NCBI GenBank assembly: GCA_951640165.1
Contig: OX621249.1
Span: forward strand, 7,615,001 to 7,679,000
Length of the DNA: 64,000 nucleotides
Direction of reading: 5' to 3'
Source of the DNA: Pseudoips prasinana
Lineage: Eukaryota; Arthropoda; Insecta; Lepidoptera; Nolidae
The notes beneath the pieces are model-generated. The model made no database searches. It had not been told where the DNA came from and saw nothing but the letters and a program-made list of their open reading frames with translations. Below, piece by piece: positions 55,556-64,000 of the stretch (positions are counted from its first letter, which is position 1; every line of letters begins with the position of its first letter). The position numbers and the translations under genes were made by a program.

Positions 55556-56565
55556 TATCTTACAATACTGGACCAATATAACCAAACATAGCTAAGAACC
55601 ACCACAATCAGACCATCAGTTTGAGACCTAGGATGCCATAGGCACACACGCACACATACTGCGTGTGTGCGTCTGTCTGTGTGTGCGTGTGTGTGTGACA
55701 CACACAGGCAGACATCGACATCAAACTTATAACACCCATTTTTTGCAGAGGGGGTTAAAAATGACAATGGCTACATCATTAACTCCGAAGTGCACCAAAT
55801 TCTATTAATACGTGACGACAATAGTTAAACCTGTGTCATCATAATTATTTATGCCGCGAAGGCTTTTGGCATGGCCTAACTAAAAAGGCAGAAAAACGCG
55901 TTCACGCGTTGATTTTCAGTAAAATCTAAGGGTTAACTCGTCAAATAAAGGAGCGAGGAACGATCCACACTTTGCATATAACAGGTACAAGTATTAACAT
56001 TTATTCATGGTCGTATTAAGTTCACGTCACGTACAAAGTTTGCCCCAAAAAGTGTCTCGGATTCCTCAAGTTAAAACATTAAGTCATAAGATACCCGTTG
56101 TAGCAATGCAAATAAGACTTTATTATGCTAATGTCAAAGCTCACTTTGAAATAAGATCAGTCGACAGTAAATGGGCGGTATAATTTCTGATACTAGAGTG
56201 AGTATCCTGGTTTAATTATTTTGAGTATAACAGCATTTTTTTTTAATAAGAAGAATTTTTATAATGCAACTCGGAACAGATGCTACATAATTACTGATTT
56301 AAAAACATAATTGGATTAAAGATTTTAAAACAGTCAAAAACTTATTTTTATAGGAAGTTAATTAAGTGGCAGGCGACCTTTCATCCAAGTGATATGGATG
56401 TCTATCAAGTCAAACAGTGGGATCCCCGTCGTTAACGAGGATTTGCACTGCGCGACGTTAATGCTATCAAATGGAATTAATTAATAATGTGGTGGCCCAG
56501 CCCAGAGGTGGCAGAATTATTCCATGTGCAGCCGTATTATATAATTGGAGGTGGAGCAATCATCA

Positions 56566-56835
56566 GCCTAATATCATTTGCTACTGGACATAGGCGTGAC
56601 CCCAAAGGTTTCTATAACGTCGTCATCTGGAGGGGATTGCCGTAGTCACAACGCATGGTATGCGATTTGGTGGCCACAATTAGGTTGTACAAGTAGCTAT
56701 AGAACACTGGTGGCGCTGCTGCCCTACCTGGTGTATCCGTTAGTCGTCTTTTATGAGGTAGCCCAGATGTTCGGTCTAGGCTGCAAGTCCACGTTAAATA
56801 CCACCTAGGTATCCCAAGGACACCTAGCTTTCTGG
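56566..56835 (+). repeat. Repeat Q
   Basis: Partner of 32712-32995 with small deletions. Confidence 0.6.
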
Positions 56836-56839
56836 AGAC

Positions 56840-57441
56840 CAAGTTGCCTTTGTCTTCCTGATGACTGAAAAATTAGACGTCATTCTCAGCTAAGCAGCTA
56901 TGGAAAGTTCATTTTTTGGGTTAAATGTCTGTTATGGATTTAGAGATGGAAAGTTTTGGTGGTCAGCATACATGCCATCAATATTCTACTATTATTATTC
57001 GTATTAATACTAGAATATCCAGAAAATCATATGATAACTGAGATTTTTAATAAACAATTTATTAATTAAGTTTTAATCTTCTTCCACATATATTCGAAAA
57101 TCCATTAAGAATTTATATTAAATTTGTTTTAAAATCAATCGTTGATAATGTTTGTTTCATTCTGATAAATGTGAAAGTGTAAAAGCTTTGTGGTTGTAGG
57201 CAAAGCGTTGTAATTGATTACGCCGATGACAAATTGATTGCACATTATTAGTTAATTACGATGTTTATTTCAACTATGGTGATTCCATATATATATATAT
57301 GGGTCTTCCACATTATTTATTACATTACTTACTTAACACACATTTATCAATATAAAATTGATATATTATTTAGAAGCGATATTAGTTCTTTACTTTCGCT
57401 TCTTCTTATTTATATGTCCAAACAACAATATACAACCAATA
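56840..57441. other. AT-rich spacer, no gene seen
   Basis: Matches 33000-33600 with many substitutions and indels. No coding sequence. Confidence 0.5.
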
Positions 57442-57675
57442 CTTTATAGCATTTATAGACTCTTCCATCAGGTCTTTCTGTGACGGGGCACCATAGTTTC
57501 ACTGCATTTCACCAACCGGCTTTATAGCATTTATAGACTCTTCCATCAGGTCTTTCTGTGACGGGGCACCATAGTTTCACTGCATTTCACGAACCGGCTT
57601 TATAGCATTTATAGACTCTTCCATCAGGTCTTTCTGTGACGGGGCACCATAGTTTCACTGCATTTCACCAACCGG
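57442..57675 (+). repeat. 78-bp tandem repeat, three copies
   Basis: Units at 57442-57519, 57520-57597 and 57598-57675 start CTTTATAGCATTTATAGACT and end CACCAACCGG or CACGAACCGG. They differ by about one base, so the expansion is recent. Unit 1 has one copy (about 33603-33680). Confidence 0.92.
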
Positions 57676-57679
57676 CGTA

Positions 57680-58435
57680 CTTGTGAGCGCAGTTTTCTTG
57701 TAGCGGCGTTCTTGAGAGCGCAGTCTGTTGAGTGTTTTCCACACCGGCTAAGGCAGTTGTGACCAGCAGGAAGTTTTTCTGCTGGCTCTATCTACCCTGG
57801 TGGAGGAGATTTCTAGTACATCCTCCAGCTCGAGTTCCGGATAACGCATCGGAGTACTTTCGTAATAATTTGGCTTCCGCAAGATACGTAATAAGGCAAT
57901 GGTAGTTATGCGATAGCTAGGCTTGGATGATAGGTACAACGTATCAGTACATAAATTATTTACTACTTTATTGGTTTAAATTTTAAACATCTTATGCAAC
58001 AGTTGTTAAAGTCCTTTGAAGATCGAGCACTTTAACAATTTCTTAGTATTGGAAGTGCGAATCGAATGAATCTATACTTACATAGTTCTATAAGTTTAAT
58101 TGTTACCCTATCTATGTAATAATTTTCTGAAATAAATGATTATTATTATTATTATACAGGCAAAATAATATATTGAACCTATAGGAAGCTACACATTATC
58201 AACGAGTTACATGGGCTGTAAAATCAATAGATGGTGAATTTAGGGTATGGAATAGAAGAATGGTTTTTGTTTATCCTGCTGCCTGTTTACACATGTAAAG
58301 CCGGGCGGGTTGTTAGTACATTTTATTCCTAACGAAAGGCAGACACCATTGTTGAACTATTTTGTCTGTAATATGTAAGTGGTTTATATTATACAAATAC
58401 TAATTTAAAACAACAATAATCTTTAAATTAGTTCT
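57680..58435. other. Spacer, no gene seen
   Basis: Matches unit 1 at about 33700-34490 with scattered changes. No gene. Confidence 0.5.
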
Positions 58436-58437
58436 GT

Positions 58438-58660
58438 ATCCAATCTAAACAAATGGCCACCTAGCCCAAACTAAGCAAATATTGTTTTATGGATTCAAGA
58501 CAACGGATAGAAATACGTAGTTAACACCCTGACCAAAACGAATAGACATGTTCAATGAACAACACAAAAGAACAAAAATATTTGTCTTGTGCGTGGGTCG
58601 AACCCGCAGTCTTTAAATCAGAAGGCAGGTTCACTATTAACTGAGTCACAGAGGTCGTCA
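58438..58660 (-). mobile_element. SINE family C
   Basis: Partner of 34495-34715. Minus-strand B-box-like GGGTTCGACCCACGC. Confidence 0.65.
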
Positions 58661-58692
58661 TAAAAGAACCTACAGTAAAAATATATTGAATA

Positions 58693-58992
58693 TAATAAAA
58701 TCGTAGGAAAGTCATAACTGTACATTGAATATTTTTTATAAAAGATACTTTGTGTGTGATCTACAATCTAAATCGAAGCCAAAAATAAAGTTTTTAGAAT
58801 TTATGTCTGTTTATCTGTATCAATCTGGGCTAAACTCAAAAAGTACTGCATGGATATAATTAAAATTTTGCATGAATATTACTAAGAAGTCGGGTCAACA
58901 TATAGGCTACATTTTATCACACTATCACCTACGGGGAGGAGCTGTGATAATTTGTAAAATTTTACGCGGGTAAAATCGCGGAGCACAGCTAG
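58693..58992 (+). mobile_element. Helitron-like element, absent from unit 1
   Basis: It ends with a hairpin and CACAGCTAG, and its body matches 24912-25233 inverted. TATTGAATA stands on both sides (58684-58692 and 58993-59001), and unit 1 has it once (34738-34746). The usual Helitron 5' end TCTATACACA is missing. Confidence 0.65.
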
Positions 58993-59099
58993 TATTGAAT
59001 AATATACATTTTACTGAACTATAGCAATAATTTATTTATTTTGTATTCATTACAGTATCATATTATTAGAGTTATTTAACTATTTGATATATGGTTGAT

Positions 59100-59868
59100 G
59101 ATATGCTATACCCTTGACGACCTCGGTACAATGCTTGATGGCCTCAGCAGTCTCTCAACACGTGGGTCTGAAAATGAACATGGATAGGACGAAAATCATG
59201 TCGAACATTCATGTTGCACCCACTCTAGTTAAGGTTGGAGACTCTGCACTCGAAGTTGTAGAGAACTATATTTACCTAGGACAGACCATCCAACTAGGTA
59301 GGTCCAACTTTGAAAAGGAGGTCAATCGCAGAATCCAATTCGGCTGAGCAGCGTTCGGGAAGCTACGTAATATCTGTCGTCCCAAATACCGCAGTGTCTC
59401 AATTCGAAAGTCTTCTACCGGTGTGTGTTGCCAGTGATGACTTACGGAACAGAGACGTGATCGCTCACTATGGGCCTTAACAGGCGGCTCAAGATCACTC
59501 AAAGAGCTATGGAAAGGGCTATGCTTGGAGTTTCCCTGCGAGATCGAATCAGAAATGCTGAGATCCGGAGGCGAACCAAACTAACCGTCATAGCCTAAAT
59601 AATTGCCAAACTGAGTTGGCAGTGGGCAGGGCACATAGCTCGTAGAACTGACGGCCGATGGGGCAGAAAGGTTCTTGAGTGGCGACCACGAACCGGAGGA
59701 CGCAGCGTGGGCAGGCCTTCTACAAGGTGGACCAACGATCTTGTGCGGGTCGCGGGAAGCCGCTGGATGCGGGCAGCGCAGGACCGGCTACTGTGGAGAT
59801 CCTTGGGGAGGCCTTTGTCCAGCAGTGGATGTCTTTCGGTTGATATGACAATGATGATGATGATGCCT
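59100..59868 (+). pseudogene. RTE-type LINE (second family), C-terminal fragment
   Basis: The frame gives GLKMNMDRTKIMSN, then ENYIYLGQTIQLGRSNFEKE and VNRRIQFG, and stops at TGA 59345-59347 where relatives have Trp. After a shift near 59400-59440 it continues LNRRLKITQRAMERAMLGVS and LSWQWAGHIARRTDGRWGRK, with a TAA at 59596-59598. It ends VGRPSTRWTNDLVRVAGSRW and an (ATG)n tail. Only the part after the RT active site remains. It inserted into repeat Q of unit 2 and is absent from unit 1. The ends at 22461-22600 and 40463-40610 belong to this family. Confidence 0.85.
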
Positions 59869-60105
59869 GATATCGCTCACTGCGGGAGTTAGGCCTCTCT
59901 CAAAGGTTTTTAATTGCCATTTGTAGGGGTTCGCCCTAGTCACAGCGCTTGGCATGCGCGTTGAGTTAGGTGGTAGTTAATGCAAGCAAGGTGCTGCTGC
60001 GCGACACCCTGGTGTATCCTTTAGTCACGTTTCGCGACACCCACGGGATGGTTTGGAATGAAATCATTTTTTTCTGGACCGGGAACCACACGGCTATATA
60101 TGGTT
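59866..60105. repeat. Repeat Q, right of the RTE fragment
   Basis: Contains 'cctgatatcgctcactgcgg' and 'caccctggtgtatcctttag'. Partner of 35465-35715. Confidence 0.6.
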
Positions 60106-60517
60106 ACTAAACGAATATGCTCTCTTTGAGTAAGACCGACGCGCGACGCGTCGTGTTTTGACTCATATATACGCGTTAAATTGAAATGGAAGTAGTATAT
60201 ATTATAAGTTAGTAAAACGATACTTAAGTAAGTATTTATTTAAGTATTGTTTCAGTAAATCAAGTAGCTAAGTCCAAACACAATATTGGGCTTCGCAGAT
60301 AAAACTCAATCCCAAAGGATGCCTATAATGACGCAATAAAGGAGAGTCGTAAAAGGTGACGTTAAACGTTCTCTGTTCTATCCAGCAACAAGTAAGCATC
60401 TGTTACATTGTATCGTAACTATATTGGAATGATAAAAATAGAAAAAGATATTGAAAAAATGGTACAAACAAAAACACCGATTTCAAAAACGATTAAAAAG
60501 TATTACCTATAATAATT

Positions 60518-61088
60518 AGCAGATGCACTGGCTAGGAAGGGATCTGAAAGTCAGTTCTGTGGACAAGAACCATGCGTAGGGATTCCTCTAAATTTAATAG
60601 GAGCAACTTAAAAATGAATCGACAGCTAAACACAATCAAATGTGGACCAAAATCAAGGAATTAAAACACTCAAAGCAACTCATAAAAAGAGTGGACAAAA
60701 GCTGGTCCAAAAAACTTTGGAAGTACAGCAGAAACCAGCTACGACTGATAGTAGCAGTATTCACGGGCCACTATGGCACCAACTATCACCTACACAAACT
60801 GGGACTGTCGAATAGCCCGATCTGCTGGACCTGTAGGGAAGAAAATGAAACAATGCTGCATATAATATGCAAATGCGATGCATTGGCAAGACACAGAATG
60901 GCCATCCTGGGGCTGGCATATCCAGAACCAGGAGACTACAAGGATCTACCCCTAAGAAGCGTACTGGATTATGTGAAGACTTCATTCAGGGCTCTAGGGA
61001 TAGACTAAAAACCAGTGGGGGATAGTACAAAACATCCTGAAGGGTCGAAGTGCTGTACGCAAGTACACCCCATCAAAGATAAGATAAG
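60518..61088 (+). mobile_element. I/LOA-like LINE fragment with 13-bp target duplication
   Basis: ACCTATAATAATT at 60505-60517 is repeated at 61089-61101. Unit 1 has the empty site (about 36108-36125). The element ends AAAGATAAGATAAG, which shows how this LINE family terminates and helps place the 3' end of the large copy near 41376. Confidence 0.92.
60520..61008 (+). pseudogene. I/LOA-like LINE C-terminal coding end
   Basis: Starts within the RNase H end (ADALARKGSESQFCG), with a break near 60600. It is then open from 60640 as KELKHSKQLIKRVDKSWSKK, VAVFTGHYGTNYHLHKLGLS, CWTCREENETMLHIICKC, and ends SFRALGID. Over this part it is nearly identical to the minus-strand copy at 41483 onward. 5' truncation removed the RT. 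Confidence 0.85.
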
Positions 61089-61109
61089 ACCTATAATAAT
61101 TTCATATGA

Positions 61110-61944
61110 GCATATAGGGTAGGACATGCCCTTTTGCACTGATCGGTGAAGTAAAGCACCTAGGAATGGGATCAGTCTATAGACGTGTGACCGCTAAAGT
61201 TGTTTAATATCTGAGTGTCCCCGTGCTTCTAAATCACCTTCAGCTGTCGGTTCCGGAGGTTGTCATTACGATATGCCAGAGGTTTACTAAGGCTTAAACA
61301 ACTTTGAAACCAAGGTACACCTACAGTCAACCTTCAAACGACAAAACTATATACATATTTGAATATACATACATGTGTATAGGAACTAAATTATGACGTT
61401 TGAATTTGGTACTTAAGAATTATATAGTTATAGAACCGATTTAAATGACTCTACTTCTGCAGTTCTACCGTCTGTTAATGCAAGATTAATGGGGGGTATA
61501 TGTATTTCCGATCCTGTCAGGTATTAGTTAGCCTATTATTGTCTTAAAGGCCGGCAATGCACTTGCGGATCCTCTGGTATTGCGAGTGTCCATTAGCGGC
61601 GGTGATCACTTAGATCAGGTGTAGGTTACCTATATGCGAAAATAAAATTCACCGATCTTCATTTACCTATTTGCTCATATGGCGTCAATCGACGGAAAGG
61701 GCTTGTGGAGCGAGACATATTAGAAAAGTAAGGGATAAGAGCGAGTAATATAAGCCACACCCACATACGCAGAGATAAAATTGCCTCGTACATTCTTAGA
61801 CCGTAAAGGTAGATACCAGTTTACAGTCTACTTACAACTACTATTCAACTAAATTTGGGTTGATGCAAAAAGATTTTCATTATCAACGACCGAGTATTTA
61901 TTCTGCTTTCGGGAAATGAATGAATATTTGTGTGGTCTAATAAA
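61110..61944. other. Spacer with one common lepidopteran repeat
   Basis: The repeat 'aaaggccggcaatgcacttg...gcggcggtgatcact' lies at 61545-61640. Otherwise no gene. Confidence 0.55.
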
Positions 61945-62002
61945 AAAATATGATAATTGTTTTACGATCATATGACTGATCGTAAAACAATTATCATATT
62001 TT
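61945..62002. repeat. Perfect hairpin, 26-bp arms
   Basis: The arms AAAATATGATAATTGTTTTA... and its exact inverse surround TATGAC. Unit 1 has only the left arm sequence at about 36976-37001. Confidence 0.9.
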
Positions 62003-62021
62003 AATTAACATATTCGTTACA

Positions 62022-62063
62022 ATAAAATATTGTGGTGAGTCACCACTCACCACAATATTTTAT
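62022..62063. repeat. Perfect hairpin, 19-bp arms
   Basis: ATAAAATATTGTGGTGAGT, then CACC, then the exact inverse. Only one arm exists in unit 1 (about 37022-37040). Confidence 0.9.
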
Positions 62064-62074
62064 ACCCACCGGTC

Positions 62075-62225
62075 AGGAGATTGGAAATCCAACTAAGATT
62101 GCGGTACACACTTAGACACTTAGAGTGCCGGCAGCAAACACTGCGTGAGGGCTCAAACGTGGCGCACGTGCAGGGTCCCCGTGATTGTACTGAGCGAGTG
62201 TCTCGACGCACCCGGTACACTGATC
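62075..62225. repeat. Dispersed repeat with 'gtgccggcagcaaacactg'
   Basis: Partner of 37045-37200. Confidence 0.5.
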
Positions 62226-62489
62226 ATTATTATTGGAAAAAAATTACCAGATCGAAGATTTCAGGGCAAATCTCTACTCCAAAATTCTCGAATATTTTGA
62301 ACAAAACGGGCATAGTTTGATCTCTTAAATATTTTTCTTACAATGTATTGGGGTCGGGAGTAGAATTTTTTTTCATAAATGGAGCTTATTTTTCGTAAAT
62401 GGAGCTGTCATGGCTTTTTTTATTTGAGACATACGACATGAGATTGCAAAAAAGACGAGTAACGTCATCATATCATCCCAAAGACGACA

Positions 62490-62960
62490 ACGTACTGTGA
62501 AGATGTCCCCTGTACGAGGTAACGAGGCAGAAGATGATGGATGGGATCTCGCGCTTGGAGGAGGGCCCCGTTTACCACGGGGACTTGGTGAGTTCGGAGG
62601 AAAATTTCTGGCGGCTACGTGACTTCGCACATTCCTGGTGCGAAGCGAAGAGCGCGGTGGGGAGGGAAGAGTGGACCCAGGAGCGTGAGTCCGAGGCTGC
62701 AGCTGCTGAAGCGGAAGAAAACGACGTGGCTGGACAGGCGGCGAGTTCGTTGTTTGTGCGTGAAACCCAAGATGGGACGCGAAGATAGAATCAGCCCCAA
62801 AACGGGGAGAGTGGGAAGGGACGCGTTAAAGTAACTTGTAGGGAGACAAGAAATTGCATGCGTGAAAGAGCCCCGAGCAAGTAGCGCATGCAACTCCCGT
62901 GATTCGCTCCATATAACCACAAGGTTGGTGAGAGCATGGGAGGTGGTGGGAATACGTGTA
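62490..62960 (+). other. GC-rich block, possible R1-type LINE end
   Basis: GC-rich, unlike both neighbours and absent from unit 1. A frame from 62534 reads YHGDLVSSEENFWRLRDFAH, then a Glu/Ala-rich end to a stop at 62786-62788. 'ggttggtgagagcatgggag' and 'ggtggtgggaata' near the right end recall R1-type LINE 3' regions. I cannot place the protein; the LINE reading is inference from composition and layout. Confidence 0.35.
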
Positions 62961-62974
62961 GCCTTTTTCCTGTA

Positions 62975-63603
62975 AAGCAGCAACGAGCTACACTAAAAAA
63001 TGAAACTCGTTGAAATTTATTCTCGCGCAAAGTTTAGAACAGAGGGCAAACATAGGTAACACAAATGTACATACATAGATTCATCAATGGCCTTTAATTT
63101 TGTGAACCTACTTTTGTTGCGTACGGTATCACCTGGTTCGTTCCTCTGAAATATTTGCAGTTATTCCTGTTACACGCTATATTATATGTAGTTTCCGTAT
63201 TTCATACGTGACAATAAGAATATTCTCTCCAGTATTTTTGTATGGAGTTTTTACATTAGACACACAAAAGAAAATCCTACTACTTTTGTTCGTTTGTGAT
63301 CTTATATAGTTACGTGACATGTCCCTTTGGGGTAACGCGAAGAATAGGGGTGAGTGCAGTTTTATTTAGGCTATAGTTGTATAAGAAATGGTTGTGATAA
63401 TGTTGTTTTGGTTGGCTCGCGTTCATTTTGTGCTGGGGACCAGTTATGGGCTATTTTCATTCATATTTATTTGCGGAACCAAATAAAGATTTGTGGTGCG
63501 AGCAAGAAAGGCTCTACTTTGAAGAATATAAATAGAAAAGTTTGTAAAGAAACATTTCTATATAAAATAATATTGATATGGGGCCCATTATTTTATCGAC
63601 AAA
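62975..63603. other. End block of unit 2, no gene seen
   Basis: Nearly identical to about 37780-38393. The 111-codon frame starting at 63354 only continues the unit 1 frame into new sequence. Confidence 0.45.
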
Positions 63604-64000
63604 AGAGAATGGCAGAATTCGTATCGCATACTTCTGTTGTTGTTCAGCTATATAATTTGTACCACTTGTTAAGACAACTAAGGTATTGATTTTAATGTAA
63701 GTATAATATTTTTAGAACTTGGAATTAATTAATAAAATCAAAAAGAATATTTCAATTATTTTCAATAAATAAACGTAATAAAATCGTAAACTAAACGCAG
63801 TTACGTTTACAAAAATTGCCATGTGTAAAATAATATAAATGTCAAAATTATAATTAATTATTTATAAATGGGAACAACATTACATATAAATCATATAATA
63901 ATATACTTATTTATTATACCTAAGAAAGCACAGTAGTTGCATTAAATCGTAATAATTAATGATTTAGAATAGGAACGATTTTCGTCGTCAGTATTTTTTT
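63604..64000. other. AT-rich spacer after the duplication
   Basis: No gene or repeat recognised. It does not match what follows unit 1. Confidence 0.5.

Larger units (their letters stand above)
38834..63603. repeat. Tandem segmental duplication, unit 2
   Basis: This is the second copy of 20764-38393, lengthened by later insertions: the LINE nest 41376-50330, SINE B at 50333-50568, Helitron-like 58693-58992, RTE fragment 59100-59868 and LINE fragment 60518-61088. It lacks the foldback, the R1 LINE and the retrocopy. Confidence 0.88.

Noticed and set aside
57442..57675. CRISPR-like array
   Set aside because: Three directly adjoining 78-bp units without spacers, in a eukaryotic genome; a simple tandem repeat.
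62615..62983. Minus-strand 122-codon frame
   Set aside because: Overlaps the more coding-like plus-strand frame and shows no motif.

Overview
The window looks like a lepidopteran (moth or butterfly) nuclear segment made almost entirely of transposable elements and their remains. The grounds are: AT-rich sequence; several families of tRNA-headed SINEs that end in (ATT)n; LINE ends of the RTE, R1, CR1-like, I/LOA-like and R4/Dong types; short ends with Helitron-type CTAG termini; many MITEs; and dispersed repeats familiar from Lepidoptera. I see no convincing host gene. The one possible host-derived coding sequence is a short retrocopy (35035-35411) with an in-frame stop.

Layout. 1-4400: SINEs, two MITEs and dispersed repeats. 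4411-7440: a complete Transib DNA transposon with a CGGCG target duplication, terminal inverted repeats, and a RAG1-like transposase that keeps all three catalytic acids and four zinc ligands but has one homopolymer frameshift. 7741-8997: a 5'-truncated RTE LINE inside a SINE. 9838-11040: a decayed CR1-like LINE end. 11100-14100: small MITEs and SINEs, then a GC-rich patch. 15056-19344: a nearly full-length R4/Dong-type LINE (minus strand) lying in TAA repeats, broken by one stop and one frameshift.

20764-63603: two tandem copies of one long segment (unit 1 about 20764-38393, unit 2 about 38834-63603). The copies have since diverged through separate insertions. Unit 1 gained a 2.3-kb foldback element, an R1-type LINE end with a 14-bp target duplication, and the retrocopy. 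Unit 2 gained an I/LOA-like LINE that was later split by an intact two-ORF CR1-like LINE (43313-48400). It also gained an I/LOA fragment with a 13-bp target duplication, a second RTE fragment, a Helitron-like insertion, a 78-bp tandem triplication and two perfect hairpins. The other unit supplies the empty site in several cases, so boundaries can be read directly.

In function, the genes here are self-mobilising enzymes: a DDE transposase, APE- or REL-endonuclease reverse transcriptases and an RNase H. The SINEs, MITEs and foldbacks depend on proteins made elsewhere. The items best worth follow-up are the Transib element, the possible extra open frame in the CR1-like LINE, the foldback element, the retrocopy, and the uneven identity between the two units.
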